DNA of 64,000 nucleotides from Nostoc paludosum FACHB-159 (GCF_014698835.1 NZ_JACJTU010000008.1:186001-250000); one strand, 5' to 3'. Numbered from the stretch's first letter, positions 45,142 through 55,536 are shown. Notes: generated by a model not told the origin, from the letters alone. Numbers and translations are program-made.

Positions 45142-47703
45142 ATGGCTTTCCAAATCAAAAAACGTCTTTGGCTATATATCAGTATAAGTATTTTGAGCTT
45201 GTGTTTAGCAGTGGCTATTGCACCTGCTAAAGCATCTTTGCAAGTACCAACAAATTCTGCTGTGAATGTGTCAGCATTTACTTCTCAAACTACCAATTGG
45301 TTAGAACAGGGAAGGAACCTCTACAATTCAGGACGTTTTGCCGAAGCAGTGACAGCTTGGCAAACCGCAGTACAAAAGTACCATGGCCAAGGCGATCGCA
45401 TCAACGAAGCCCTAAGCTTGAGTTACCTCTCATTGGCACAACAGGAACTCAACCAATGGGAAGCAGCTAGACAATCTATCGAGCTAAGTGTAAAAATTTT
45501 GCAAACGGCTAAACCCTCTGCCGATGCAATTATTTGGGGGCAAATACTGAATGCCCAAGCAAATTTAGAACTACGTATTGGGAAAGCTGAAACCGCCCTC
45601 GAAATTTGGCAACAAGCTCAAAAATATTATGACCAGGCAGGGGACAAAATGGGCAGCTTAGGCAGTCAAATCAACCAAGCACAAGCTTTACAAAGTTTGG
45701 GATTTTACCGCCGCTCAAAACAACAACTACAGACGCTGATGCAAAAGCTGGCAGTTATGCCAGATTCGGAAATCAAAGTTAGTGGATTGCGATCGCTGGG
45801 TTTGGCTTTGCACGCCATCGGTGATGCCAAAAGCCAGGAAGTTTTAGAACAAAGTTTAGCCACAGCAAACAAAATTACTGCTAAAACTCAGTTAAGTTCT
45901 ATTCTTTCAAGTCTAGGAAAAGTTGCCTCTGACTCACTCGACCCAGAAGCAGCATTAAATTACTTTGAAGATGCCCAAACAGCAGCTACAAACCCGAATG
46001 AAGCTTTACAAGCCCATTTAGCTCGTTTCAAATTGTTGGTAGATTACGACAAATTGGAATATGCCATTCCCCTAGCGCCCCAATTACGGCAACAGTTGTC
46101 AGAACTACCACCCAGCCATAGCTCCCTAAATGCAGCGATTAATTTTGTCGCCACCTTGAATCGCTTGGAAAACCCCGATCGAGTTTTACCAAGCAAAGAT
46201 TTGGCACAACTGATGGCAGACACAGTTAAATCTGCCCAAAAAATTCAGGATGAAACCGCCGAAGCCTATGCACTGCATGAGTGGGCACAACTCTTCCGTC
46301 GCGCAAAACAGTGGTCTCAGGCACAAGAACTAGCCCAGAAATCCCTCAATATTGCCCGTCAACTCCAAGCTGACGATTTGATTGCTCAATCAGCTTGGCT
46401 GTTAGGGAAATTGTATAAACAACAGAACAATCGGCAAGAAGCAATTACAGCCTACACTGAAGCAGTTAAGTCATTAAAAGCACTGCGAGGGGATATGGCT
46501 GGTGTTAACCCAGATGTTCAATTTTCCTTCCGCGAAAGTGTAGAACCTGTCTATCGGGAACTGGTGAGTTTACTTTTGGATGAGGAACCAACCCAGGATG
46601 CATTAATGGAAGCGCGGGAATTAATTGAGTCACTGCAAATCGCTGAACTTGATAACTTTTTCCGCGAAGCTTGTTTAGATAAAGCGCAGCAGATTGACCA
46701 AGTTGACCCCACAGCAACGGTGATTTATCCCATTATCCTTAGCGATCGCTTAGGAATAATTTTCTCTAAAGCTGGACAACCACTGCGTTACTATGTCACT
46801 CAAAAATCCCAAGCTGAAATTGAACAAACTCTAAATAATTTCCTAATTGCTCTCAACCCAGTCTCAGACTCAACAGTTCGCGAACAATTGTCCCGGCAGA
46901 TTTATGACTGGCTGATTCGTCCAGCAGAAGTAGATGGAGCCTTCCAAGGCACTCAAACATTGGTATTTGTTTTGGATGGTCGGTTGCGGAATGTTCCAAT
47001 GGCAGCCCTGTACGATGGCGATCGATATCTGATTGAGAAGTATGCTGTGGCGCTCTCACCAGGATTGCAACTGATGGCGACGCGATCGCTCTCTTCAAAC
47101 CAGATTGATGCAATTGTCGGCGGTATCAGCCAATCTCGCGCTGGTTTTACTGCTTTGCCAGCTGTGGAATCAGAAGTCAAGCAAATCTCCCAGACAGTGC
47201 CATCTTCGATGTTACTGAACCAAAAATTCACTAGTTTAGCCCTCGCCGATCGCGTCAAATCCGGTAGTGCCAATATTGTTCACCTAGCAACCCACGGACA
47301 GTTTAGCTCCCGCCTGGAAGATACCTTTTTACTTGCGTGGGATGGACGAGTTGATGTCAAGGAGTTGTCTGAACTCCTGAAAAATCGTAGTGGTAATTCA
47401 TCAAAAGCGATCGAATTATTGGTACTGAGTGCCTGCGATACTGCAACTGGGGACGATCGCGCCGTTCTTGGACTAGCAGGCTTGGCTGTTAAATCCGGTG
47501 CCCGTTCCACCATCGCCACACTCTGGCCAGTCAAAGATCGAGCAGCCCAAATGCTCATGACTCGCTTCTATGACCAACTACGGCTACCCAAAATCACTAA
47601 AGCTGAAGCACTACGACAGGCACAAATTAACCTAATTCGCAAAACTGATTTCCGCGAACCGTTCTTTTGGTCTGCCTTTGTTTTAGTTGGAAACTGGCTG
47701 TAA
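45142..47703 (+). CDS. Exported TPR-CHAT protease-like protein
   Basis: The 853-aa protein has a signal peptide (KKRLWLYISISILSLCLAVA), many tetratricopeptide repeats (about 50-480) and a C-terminal CHAT caspase-like domain. The catalytic pair is visible: H718 in LATHGQF and C765 in LVLSACDTATGD. CHAT domains are caspase/separase-type cysteine proteases, and TPRs bind partners. Export would place the protease outside the cytoplasm. It is followed by a DUF928 gene and two histidine kinases on the same strand, a combination I recall from filamentous cyanobacteria. Target unknown. Confidence 0.9.
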   Translation: MAFQIKKRLWLYISISILSLCLAVAIAPAKASLQVPTNSAVNVSAFTSQTTNWLEQGRNLYNSGRFAEAVTAWQTAVQKYHGQGDRINEALSLSYLSLAQQELNQWEAARQSIELSVKILQTAKPSADAIIWGQILNAQANLELRIGKAETALEIWQQAQKYYDQAGDKMGSLGSQINQAQALQSLGFYRRSKQQLQTLMQKLAVMPDSEIKVSGLRSLGLALHAIGDAKSQEVLEQSLATANKITAKTQLSSILSSLGKVASDSLDPEAALNYFEDAQTAATNPNEALQAHLARFKLLVDYDKLEYAIPLAPQLRQQLSELPPSHSSLNAAINFVATLNRLENPDRVLPSKDLAQLMADTVKSAQKIQDETAEAYALHEWAQLFRRAKQWSQAQELAQKSLNIARQLQADDLIAQSAWLLGKLYKQQNNRQEAITAYTEAVKSLKALRGDMAGVNPDVQFSFRESVEPVYRELVSLLLDEEPTQDALMEARELIESLQIAELDNFFREACLDKAQQIDQVDPTATVIYPIILSDRLGIIFSKAGQPLRYYVTQKSQAEIEQTLNNFLIALNPVSDSTVREQLSRQIYDWLIRPAEVDGAFQGTQTLVFVLDGRLRNVPMAALYDGDRYLIEKYAVALSPGLQLMATRSLSSNQIDAIVGGISQSRAGFTALPAVESEVKQISQTVPSSMLLNQKFTSLALADRVKSGSANIVHLATHGQFSSRLEDTFLLAWDGRVDVKELSELLKNRSGNSSKAIELLVLSACDTATGDDRAVLGLAGLAVKSGARSTIATLWPVKDRAAQMLMTRFYDQLRLPKITKAEALRQAQINLIRKTDFREPFFWSAFVLVGNWL

Positions 47704-47890
47704 TTACGTGAAATTACTGTTAGGTATTGCACTAATCAAACAGTTATTTTATGGAATTTCAGCCGAAATTCGTTTATAAATACTAGTATCCTTCCCTTAT
47801 TTGACTAGTTTTCCTAGTATTCAATGATTTTTTCGCACAGTGATTTTAATGTATTTTCTATCACTATTTAATCAAATGAGGTCAAATACC

Positions 47891-48811
47891 ATGAAACGTC
47901 GATATTTAATTAGTGCATTGAGCATCATTGCTCTAATTGCCAGTAGTACCTGGGCTAATGCCTATGCTGTAACATTTACCCCACCAAGCCAAAATGCCGC
48001 TCCCCGACAGGCAACAGGAGGAGCGTCCCGTGGCAATCTTTTTACCCCAACCAAAGGGAATAGTGCGCCGAGACAGGCAACAGGAGGAGCCTCTCGTGGC
48101 AACCTCTTTACTCCCGATCAAAGCAACAGCGCTCCCCGACAGGCAACAGGAGGGGCGTCTCGTGGCAACCTCTTTACTCCCGATCAAAGCAACAGCGCTC
48201 CCCGTCAAGCAAGTGGGGGTGCTTCCCGCCTTGGTACTTACTACTTGAATCCATCGACTGTTGCAGCAGAAGGGCCCGCAGCGCTAATTGCACTTCTGCC
48301 CCAAAGCTTCTATGGGACAACGGTATCTGAACGTCCCACAATCTTGGTATACCTCCCTGCTTGTAATGCCGAAGAAGCTGTGTTTAGCCTCAAAGATGAA
48401 GCTGGCAATACACAGTATCAAATGAGCATTCCCGTTGCGCTAAAAGCTGGAGTAATGGCAGTCAAATTACCAGCCGATGCACCCGTTTTAGCTGTTGGGA
48501 AAAACTACCAGTGGTTCCTAGCGCTGAAAGTGGACGGAACACTCAGCCCAAGTACGCCTTACGTTGATGGTTGGATTCAGCGCATTCAGCCCAATGCTGA
48601 ACTGGCAACGGCGATGCAGCATGGAGATGCTCTCAAACGTGCAGCTGCTTTCGGTAAAAACGGGGTGTGGTATGACTGTGTAGCAACAATGGCTACGCTG
48701 CACACCGCCCAACCCAACAATGCAACTATCATCAAGCAATGGGAAGAACTTCTCTCCTCAGTTAGCTTAAAGGATATTGCAACAGTTCCCTTAGTGGCGT
48801 CTGCTAATTAG
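47891..48811 (+). CDS. Exported DUF928-family protein with tandem repeats
   Basis: From the ATG at 47891 the protein has 306 aa and a signal peptide (MKRRYLISALSIIALIASST). Residues about 36-100 are near-identical repeats of roughly 22 aa, each with APRQATGGASRGNLFTP, written in DNA as 66-bp units. The rest is DUF928 (LAVGKNYQWFLALKVDGTLS). The domain is often linked with CHAT and CHASE2 genes in cyanobacteria and has no known activity. The longer frame to 47840 is rejected because it precedes the signal peptide. Confidence 0.87.
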   Translation: MKRRYLISALSIIALIASSTWANAYAVTFTPPSQNAAPRQATGGASRGNLFTPTKGNSAPRQATGGASRGNLFTPDQSNSAPRQATGGASRGNLFTPDQSNSAPRQASGGASRLGTYYLNPSTVAAEGPAALIALLPQSFYGTTVSERPTILVYLPACNAEEAVFSLKDEAGNTQYQMSIPVALKAGVMAVKLPADAPVLAVGKNYQWFLALKVDGTLSPSTPYVDGWIQRIQPNAELATAMQHGDALKRAAAFGKNGVWYDCVATMATLHTAQPNNATIIKQWEELLSSVSLKDIATVPLVASAN

Positions 48812-49048
48812 GAGCTGGGGAGATGGGGGGGTGTGGGGGGTGTGGGGGGTGTGGGGAGTGTGGGGAGTGTGGGGAGTGTGGGGAGTGTGGGGAGTGTGGG
48901 GAGATGGGGAAAAAGAGAATTTATGCTTCCCTTTCCTCCTACCCCTCCCCATCCTCCCACACCTCCCCATCCTCCCACCCCTCCCCATCCTCCCACACCT
49001 CCCCATCCTCCCACACCTCCCCATGCCCCAATTCCAAAAATGCTAATC
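48812..49048. repeat. STRR array GTGTGGGGA / CCTCCCCAT
   Basis: Nonameric GTGTGGGGA units run to about 48900, then complementary-looking CTCCCCATC and TCCCACAC units to about 49025. Open frames on both strands simply translate the repeat. It separates the DUF928 gene from the CHASE2 kinase and shares unit types with the tract inside that kinase. Confidence 0.93.
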
Positions 49049-49075
49049 AATATTATTTGAGCCTGTTGCCGAATT

Positions 49076-51985
49076 ATGTGGGGTAAATTCCAAGCTTTCA
49101 TCCAACGCTTTGGCAGTATTTTGATTATTACTCCCAGTGTTGCTCTGACAGTTATTGTTGGGCAATCATTGGGACTTTTTAATTTGGCTGAGTGGAAACT
49201 TCGTGATGAGTGGATGCGGCAGTCTACGTGCGAAGCACATACCCTTGTTGGGTGTTCGCAAAATACCATAGCTGATGAAATCGTAATTGTCACAGTTGAT
49301 GAACGCGATATCCAATCAGTCGGTAAATGGCCAATTCCAGACTGGTCACTAGCACAATTACTAGAAAAAATCTACGCGCAACAACCCCGCGCCATCGGCT
49401 TGGATCTCTATCGGGATTTACCGGAAGACACCGGGTACGATCGCCTTGTAAAAATCTTCCGCAAAGCTGACAATTTGATTGGTGTTGAGAAAATTACTGG
49501 GGAGCGTGTCAATCCGCCACCAGAATTGAAAAAACTCGATCGAGTGGGATTGGCAGATTTGGTGTTAGATGGCGATCGCCATGTCCGTCGTGCCTTACTG
49601 ACAGCTGCGGATGCCAAAGAACAGGGAAAAATTAAAGCCGGGCTGGCAACTCTTGTAGCCCTCAAATATCTTGAAGCCGACAAGATAACCTTAGAATCTG
49701 TTGACGAAAAGCAACAAAAGTTTCGATTGGGCAATCAAATCTTTCTGCCACTACAAAATCAACAAGCAGGTTATTCCGATACCGATTTAGGAGGGTATCA
49801 AATTCTGCTCAACTGGCATGGTTCAGAAGCGGCGTTTCGCACGGTTGCGATGCGGGATGTGTTGGCAGGAAAAATTCCAGCAGACTTAATGCGCGATCGC
49901 ATGGTGTTTGTTGGCTCAACTGCTGCCAGTACTAATGACTTCTTTAGCACACCCTTCAGTTCGTCCTTGATTTCTGCTCAAAAACCTACACCTGGTATTG
50001 TTATCCATGCCAATATTGCCCATCAACTGGTGCAAGGGGCAAAAACAGGTAAAGCAAACTTGCACGGCGTTTCTGGCATAGTTGTGTTAGTGTCGATTAT
50101 CTTGTCGTCTCTGATGGGTTCTGGTGGTAGTTGGTGGTTAGCTAATGTGCGTACTAAATGGCAGATACCAGGGGGCAAAATTCTTTGGGCAACTGTAGGC
50201 GTCAGTGGCACATTTCTGGGTGGTGGCTACGGAATGTTTTTGTACGGTATTCTAATTCCGGTCACACCCGCCTTAACTGCATTTATCAGCAGTGTAATTG
50301 CCACAACCAATGCCTATAAACAGCAGAAGTTAGAAGAAGCAAATCGACAATTAGAAATTGCCAATGGTCAATTATTAGATTACTCTAAAACCCTGGAGTT
50401 CAAAGTTGAAGAGCGAACTCATGAACTTTTGGAGGCAAAACAAGCTGCTGATGCTGCTAACGAAGCAAAGAGCGAGTTTCTAGCCAATATGAGCCATGAG
50501 CTACGCACACCGCTCAATGGCATCCTTGGTTTTGCTCAGGTGCTAGAAGCATCAACAAACTTAACAGATAAAGACCTAAAAGGAGTCAGCATTATCTACC
50601 AGTGTGGGAGACATCTGTTGATGCTGATCGATGACATTCTCGACCTTTCAAAAATTGAAGCTCGTAAATTAGAATTGGTTGCGACTAATGTACATCTGTC
50701 CAGTTTCTTACATGGTGTCACCGAGATTTGCAGTATTCGAGCCGATCAAAAAGGAATTAGATTTAACGTCTCAATGGACGATGGCCTACCAGTTGTCATT
50801 CAAGTAGACGAAAAGCGTCTCCGGCAAGTGTTGATTAACTTACTAGGCAACGCTATTAAATTCACAGACAACGGTAGCGTGACGTTTAAAGTAGATGTAC
50901 TGGAGACTGGGGACTGGGGACTGGGGACTGGGGAGTGTGGGGAGTGTGGGGAGTGTGGGGAGTGTGGGGGGGAAAGATTTCTTCCCACACCTCCCACACC
51001 TCCCACCCCTCCCACACTTCCTGCTTGCCCAATCACCAAGATTCGCTTCCAAATTGAAGATACAGGTATTGGGATGTCGCCAGACCAACTAGAAAAAATC
51101 TTTTTGGCATTTGAGCAAGTAGGTGATGCCGGACGGAAATCTGAAGGTACTGGCTTGGGATTAGCAATCAGTCAAAGAATTGCAGCATTGATGGGTAGCC
51201 AAATTCAAGTGCAGAGTCACCTGGGTGAAGGAAGTCTATTTTGGCTGGATTTGACAGTATCAGTCCCAGCTTCCCATGACTGGCATATAGAAACCATCGC
51301 CTCAACTCACCAGAAAATCGCCGGTATTCGGGCTAGTGTGCCTCAAATTCTAATTGTTGATGATGATGACAACCACCGTTCCATGTTGACCAGTCTGCTA
51401 CAAGAAATTGGCTGTGGCATTTTGCAAGCAAACGACGGCAAACATGGGCTACAAATGGCAACTGAACATCAACCGGATGCGATTGTACTTGATTTAGCTA
51501 TGCCTAATATGGATGGGTTTGAATTCATGGTTCACTTACAAGGAAATGCCCAAACTCGTTCTATCCCGATTATTGTTTCTACTGCCAGCGTATTAGAAGA
51601 AAATCGGCAACGGAGTTTAGAGGCAGGGGCAAGAGCATTCTTACCTAAACCCCTCCAAATTGATGAACTATTCAATGCACTGCGTTCGGTACTAAAAGTT
51701 GACTGGATTTATACCGAATCCAAACCTCAGCAGTTATCTGCTAAGAATGAGCAAGTAGATAATAATGAGTTGATTTTGCCGTCTAGGGATATTTTGCAAC
51801 AACTCTATCATCTGGCAATGATGGGAGATATTCCAGCGATAGAGGGAATTATAGAAGAGCTAATCAAGCAAGATAGTAGTTTAACTCCTTTCGCAACTGA
51901 GTTGAGCAAACTCACTGCCAACTTCCAAACGGCAAAAATCCGTAAGTTCCTCAAATCATTTGTAACAACGGAGTCACGTCCATGA
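49076..51985 (+). CDS. CHASE2 hybrid histidine kinase
   Basis: The 969-aa protein has an N-terminal membrane segment (about 12-35), an extracytoplasmic CHASE2 domain (about 40-330), and membrane segments near 330-355 and 365-412. A coiled linker leads to HisKA with H474 in [12 protein letters not shown]. The ATPase domain has GNAIKF, DTGIGM and GTGLGLAI. A receiver domain has D806 ([11 protein letters not shown]), and a short C-terminal helical region ends the protein. Within the ATPase domain residues about 611-650 are repeat-encoded filler. The stop overlaps the next gene by four bases. It probably senses a signal outside the plasma membrane. Confidence 0.93.
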   Translation: MWGKFQAFIQRFGSILIITPSVALTVIVGQSLGLFNLAEWKLRDEWMRQSTCEAHTLVGCSQNTIADEIVIVTVDERDIQSVGKWPIPDWSLAQLLEKIYAQQPRAIGLDLYRDLPEDTGYDRLVKIFRKADNLIGVEKITGERVNPPPELKKLDRVGLADLVLDGDRHVRRALLTAADAKEQGKIKAGLATLVALKYLEADKITLESVDEKQQKFRLGNQIFLPLQNQQAGYSDTDLGGYQILLNWHGSEAAFRTVAMRDVLAGKIPADLMRDRMVFVGSTAASTNDFFSTPFSSSLISAQKPTPGIVIHANIAHQLVQGAKTGKANLHGVSGIVVLVSIILSSLMGSGGSWWLANVRTKWQIPGGKILWATVGVSGTFLGGGYGMFLYGILIPVTPALTAFISSVIATTNAYKQQKLEEANRQLEIANGQLLDYSKTLEFKVEERTHELLEAKQAADAANEAKSEFLANMSHELRTPLNGILGFAQVLEASTNLTDKDLKGVSIIYQCGRHLLMLIDDILDLSKIEARKLELVATNVHLSSFLHGVTEICSIRADQKGIRFNVSMDDGLPVVIQVDEKRLRQVLINLLGNAIKFTDNGSVTFKVDVLETGDWGLGTGECGECGECGECGGERFLPTPPTPPTPPTLPACPITKIRFQIEDTGIGMSPDQLEKIFLAFEQVGDAGRKSEGTGLGLAISQRIAALMGSQIQVQSHLGEGSLFWLDLTVSVPASHDWHIETIASTHQKIAGIRASVPQILIVDDDDNHRSMLTSLLQEIGCGILQANDGKHGLQMATEHQPDAIVLDLAMPNMDGFEFMVHLQGNAQTRSIPIIVSTASVLEENRQRSLEAGARAFLPKPLQIDELFNALRSVLKVDWIYTESKPQQLSAKNEQVDNNELILPSRDILQQLYHLAMMGDIPAIEGIIEELIKQDSSLTPFATELSKLTANFQTAKIRKFLKSFVTTESRP
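50903..51033. repeat. STRR insertion inside the CHASE2 kinase ATPase domain
   Basis: GGGGACT heptamers, GTGTGGGGA nonamers and CCTCCCACA units are fused in frame. They encode about 40 residues ([20 protein letters not shown] and then [13 protein letters not shown]) between the strands GSVTFKVDV and [13 protein letters not shown]. The reading frame stays open. Confidence 0.93.
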
Positions 51986-53283
51986 TCGCTGAATCTCTTT
52001 TGAAACCAATGCATATTTTGTTGGTGGACGATAATCCAAATAATCTGAAGGTGCTATCTGAAGCGATTCAGGGATGTGGTTGGAAAGCACTCATGGCAAC
52101 AGATGGAGAGTCGGCGATCGAACAGATAGAATACGCCCATCCCGATCTGATTCTCCTCGATATTATGATGCCAGGTCTAGATGGATTTGAAACTTGCCGC
52201 AGGCTTAAAGCCAATGCTGTTACTAAGAATATTCCGATCATTTTTATGACTGCTTTGTCCGATGCCACAGACAAAGTGAAAGGATTGGAAATTGGTGCAG
52301 TTGATTACATTACCAAACCTTTTCAACAGGAAGAAGTCATTGCCCGATTAAAGTTACACTTGAAAATTTCCCATCTGACGCGGACATTGGAACAACGGGT
52401 GCAAGAACGCACCGCTGAATTAACTCAATCTCTACAACAGTTACAACAAACCCAACTACAACTGATCCAGAGTGAGAAAATGTCCACCCTTGGACAACTT
52501 GTTGCAGGCATAGGTCATGAGATCAATAACCCAATTGGTTTTATTAGTGGAAATTGCTCTCATATTGAGGAATATGTGAACGATCTCCTTCGTTTGGTGA
52601 ATTTGCAACAGCAAAAGTTACCACACTCAGATCCAGAAATTGAAGAATTTGTCGAAGAAATTGACTTAGAGTATATGGCTGAGGATCTACCAAAGCTTCT
52701 TTTATCAATGCACCAGGGAATTGGCCGCCTCAAGGACATCAGCCTCTCTCTAAGAACATTTGCTAGATCTGATATTTCATCTAAGGTAGAGTTTCAAGTT
52801 CACGAAGGAATCGATAGTACTTTAATGTTATTGAAACATCGGCTCAAAGACCAAGGAGACCGCCCTAAAATCGAGGTTGTCACACAATACAGCGAGCTAC
52901 CTTCTATTACTTGCTATCCCGGACAGCTGAACCAGGTATTTATGAATATTATCGCTAATGCTATTGATGCATTTGACGATCTTCATCAAAACCGCTCAAA
53001 TCGAGAAATAACCACTTGGGATAACACGATCGCAATTACTACATCGGCCGATCGCCAGCAAAAAACCGTTACAATTTGCATTGAAGATAATGCTCTTGGT
53101 ATGCCACCTGAGGTGCAAGCGAGAATTTTTGAGCCATCTTTTACAACTAAGCCCGTCGGTAAGGGAACTGGACTAGGATTAGCTATCAGCTACCAAATTA
53201 TTGTTGATAAACATAATGGACAAATTAACTGTTCGTCAATTTCTGGTCAGGGAACGAAGTTTATTATTACTCTGCCAATTTAG
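51982..53283 (+). CDS. REC-histidine kinase, partner of the CHASE2 kinase
   Basis: This 433-aa soluble kinase starts with a receiver domain whose phosphorylation site is D60 ([12 protein letters not shown]). A coiled-coil linker leads to the dimerisation region with H179 in [15 protein letters not shown]. An ATPase domain ends the protein ([33 protein letters not shown]). Its ATG overlaps the CHASE2 kinase stop, so the two are made together, and the upstream kinase may phosphorylate D60. No output domain is present. Confidence 0.93.
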   Translation: MIAESLLKPMHILLVDDNPNNLKVLSEAIQGCGWKALMATDGESAIEQIEYAHPDLILLDIMMPGLDGFETCRRLKANAVTKNIPIIFMTALSDATDKVKGLEIGAVDYITKPFQQEEVIARLKLHLKISHLTRTLEQRVQERTAELTQSLQQLQQTQLQLIQSEKMSTLGQLVAGIGHEINNPIGFISGNCSHIEEYVNDLLRLVNLQQQKLPHSDPEIEEFVEEIDLEYMAEDLPKLLLSMHQGIGRLKDISLSLRTFARSDISSKVEFQVHEGIDSTLMLLKHRLKDQGDRPKIEVVTQYSELPSITCYPGQLNQVFMNIIANAIDAFDDLHQNRSNREITTWDNTIAITTSADRQQKTVTICIEDNALGMPPEVQARIFEPSFTTKPVGKGTGLGLAISYQIIVDKHNGQINCSSISGQGTKFIITLPI

Positions 53284-53690
53284 TCTTAAGCAAGTCGGTG
53301 AAAAAAATAAGTAAATAAAATTATTTTAAGTAGGTCGTCGTAAATATTTATCGTCAGGATAAGGCAGGGGGCAGGGGGCAATCTTTAATCGAACCTGATA
53401 TTAGATGAATTGAACAAAAGATTTTTGTACGTTTGTTCAAAATAAGATATGTAGAAAAAAGAATGGCTTGGAATTGGCGATCGCCCCTCAAATTCTCATC
53501 AAAAAACATCTTACAACAATCGAATTAAACTCCAACGGGAGTTAAAATACTGACTTAATTATCATAAAAAGTAAAATTTACTACAATCTTTATCCTAGAG
53601 ATACAGCTTCAAAACTGAATCTTGATTAATCATTCAAAAATATGTATAGTTAACAAATACACACAATAACTGGGAGACTTCAATTACCCC
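53284..53690. other. Intergenic region upstream of tetR-type gene
   Basis: This space has a short G-rich tract (GCAGGGGGCAGGGGG near 53364), a HIP1-like site at 53478 and the palindrome described separately at 53410-53440. No gene was found. Confidence 0.45.
53410..53440. promoter_or_regulatory. Inverted repeat TTGAACAAA/TTTGTTCAA, operator candidate
   Basis: Nine-base perfect arms with a 13-base spacer lie 250 bases before the tetR-type gene. The right half can also be read as TTGTACGTTTGTTCAA (53425-53440), one base from the TTGAA-N6-TTCAA form seen before the first GST gene. It may be an autoregulatory site. Confidence 0.45.
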
Positions 53691-54281
53691 GTGGTTCGGC
53701 AACGAGAATTTGATAAGGACGAAGCTTTAACAATCATCATGGATTTGTTCTGGCAGCGTGGTTATGCCAACACTTCCATGAAAGACATTGTGCAAGCCAC
53801 AGGAATCCAGCCTGGAAGCTTATATGCTGCCTTTGGCGACAAAGAAAAGTTATTTCATCAAGTATTCAAAAAATACACACAAGAATTCTTTCGGGCTTCT
53901 ATGCCACGCCATTCTCCACCCTTGGAATGTATTCAACAATGGTTCGATCTATTGGCAAAAGCGATGATTAACGACTCGAAACATAAGGGTTGTTTGATTA
54001 TTAACACAGCCATAGAGCGCGAATCCCATTCACCCAGCACGATCGCGATTATTGAAGATCGTTTAGACGAAATTGAATCATTCTTTCGGCTGAATCTTGC
54101 TCAAGCAATTGAGGACGGAGATTTGCCGAAATCATTCGCGATCGATGTGAATGCTAAAGCATTGCTGGGATTAGTTGTAGGTATGTTAGCTGTTGCACGA
54201 ATCCGACGTGATGCTCCAACTCTTAACAGTATTGCAGCAGGAGCAAGGACACTGCTTCAGTCAAATTCATCCCGTTCCTAA
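53691..54281 (+). CDS. TetR/AcrR-family regulator
   Basis: This 196-aa protein has the TetR helix-turn-helix in residues about 25-46 (TSMKDIVQATGIQPGSLYAA) followed by FGDKEKLFHQVF, the usual linker helix. The C-terminal ligand-binding domain includes the cysteine-containing stretch KHKGCLIINTAIERE, as in regulators of aldehyde or quinone stress. The start is GTG at 53691, preceded by GGGAGA. It leads a cluster of redox genes on the same strand and probably represses them. Confidence 0.9.
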   Translation: MVRQREFDKDEALTIIMDLFWQRGYANTSMKDIVQATGIQPGSLYAAFGDKEKLFHQVFKKYTQEFFRASMPRHSPPLECIQQWFDLLAKAMINDSKHKGCLIINTAIERESHSPSTIAIIEDRLDEIESFFRLNLAQAIEDGDLPKSFAIDVNAKALLGLVVGMLAVARIRRDAPTLNSIAAGARTLLQSNSSRS

Positions 54282-54650
54282 AAGGGATAGAATTTAGCGT
54301 TGATTTTTGATGGTTGACAGGCATCAATTAACAGTCTAAGAATGACTCTATTCATGCGATCCTTAGAAGGAATGGGTTTTCCCCACCCCTAAAGAGGATG
54401 GAATTTCACCTGACGGTTAACGTTCAACAGGAGCCAGTGCATTGGGCGGCCTCCTTGGCTTCTCGCCCCTTGAACGCAGAAGTCGTAGAGTAGCAACTGG
54501 CGTTCAACAGAGCCAACAATGTCAGAGCGTCGTTGAGAAATTAATTTTAGGATTTGGTCTTGACAATCATTTTGTTTAGTTTTATCTTGAATGAGTGTTC
54601 AAATTGAATAAACGTTCAACAACACTGCTAAAACCTCAGGAGTAAACCTT
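54282..54650. other. Intergenic region with repeated CGTTCAACAG motif
   Basis: CGTTCAACAG occurs at 54421-54430 and 54501-54510, each followed by (G)AGCCA, with CTTGAACG between them at 54470. A related CGTTCAACA lies near 54613. CCTAAARRGGAT-like sequence occurs near 54280 and 54388. No gene is seen. This may be a structured leader or a decayed repeat. Confidence 0.4.
54587..54619 (+). promoter_or_regulatory. Tandem TTGAA-N6-TTCAA operators before GST gene
   Basis: Two 16-base palindromes, TTGAATGAGTGTTCAA (54587-54602) and TTGAATAAACGTTCAA (54604-54619), stand 17 bases apart centre to centre, just before the first GST gene. The core AATGAGTGTTCA returns at 55478-55489 before the SDR gene. 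This is a likely binding site for the upstream TetR-type regulator. Confidence 0.6.
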
Positions 54651-55301
54651 ATGTCCAGCTTAGTTGTACACGGCTTTCCAGTCAGTCCTAATGTTCGTTC
54701 TGCTCGCATTGTCTTAATCGAAAAAGGAATTGACTACCGCTTCAACGAAATTGGGTTTGACTATCTGGGGACAGACGAATACGCCAAGCTCAACCCATTT
54801 CGGAAAATGCCTGTATTGGAACACGGAGATTTCGTTTTGTACGAAACTCCAGCCATTTTAGGTTACGTTGATGAAGCTTTCGATGGGCCATCCTTGCAGC
54901 CTACCGATGCCAAAGCACGCGCTCAAGTGCGTAAATGGATTGGCATTGCGGCAAGTTATTTGTATCCAGTCGGTGTGATGCAATTGTTTTTGCAACGAAT
55001 AATGAGTCCAATTATGGGTGGTATACCTGATGAAGTTGTTGTTGCAGAGTCAGCAAACACTACCAGTCACCATTTAGATGTCCTCGAAAAAGAGCTGGCA
55101 ACATCATTTATTGTAGGTAATACATTAACCTTGGCTGATATTTTCGCTGGGTCAATGGTGTACTACGTCAATATGACCAAGGAAGGATCGGCACTGATTA
55201 AAGCTAGACCCAAAACAGCAGCGTGGTTAGACAATCTCAGCCAGCGCCAGAGTTTTCAGCAAACTCTCGCTGGACTGCTGGAAGGAAAGGCACAAGGTTA
55301 G
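54651..55301 (+). CDS. Glutathione S-transferase family protein (first copy)
   Basis: A 216-aa GST-fold protein has a thioredoxin-like N-terminal domain (VHGFPVSPNVRSARIVLIEK, with cis-Pro in KMPVLEHGDF) and an all-alpha C-terminal domain (VGNTLTLADIFAGS). It probably conjugates or reduces electrophiles with glutathione. It is about 40% similar by eye to the second GST at 57638. Two palindromic operators precede it. Substrate unknown. Confidence 0.9.
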   Translation: MSSLVVHGFPVSPNVRSARIVLIEKGIDYRFNEIGFDYLGTDEYAKLNPFRKMPVLEHGDFVLYETPAILGYVDEAFDGPSLQPTDAKARAQVRKWIGIAASYLYPVGVMQLFLQRIMSPIMGGIPDEVVVAESANTTSHHLDVLEKELATSFIVGNTLTLADIFAGSMVYYVNMTKEGSALIKARPKTAAWLDNLSQRQSFQQTLAGLLEGKAQG

Positions 55302-55477
55302 ATAGTTCAGATTGCTAGAGAAACGCAGATTTGAATGATGATTGGTTTTTCCATACATTCAGACCATCATCAACACCTCAGATAACATAGGTGGGCGCTC
55401 AATGATATGAGGGCATTGTCATTGCCGTGAGCAAACTTCGTAAACAATCAATTGGCTCTGATTAAATACCCTCAGTC

Positions 55478-55489
55478 AATGAGTGTTCA
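55478..55489 (+). promoter_or_regulatory. Repeat of AATGAGTGTTCA operator core before SDR
   Basis: The same 12 bases as in the first GST promoter occur here, inside the palindrome AATGA-GTGT-TCATT. It lies 48 bases before the SDR start. Confidence 0.5.
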
Positions 55490-55536
55490 TTAAAAAATTT
55501 TTCCAGAAGAATATATTCCCCAGGAGGGTTCCAGCA

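Noticed and set aside
48791..49293. Several open frames on both strands with repeats such as GRMGRCGRMG or [10 protein letters not shown]
   Set aside because: They are translations of the STRR array, open in all frames because the units lack stop codons.
54415..54520. Integron attC site
   Set aside because: CGTTCAAC and GTTAAC resemble attC ends, but the arrangement of inner and outer boxes does not match and there is no integrase.
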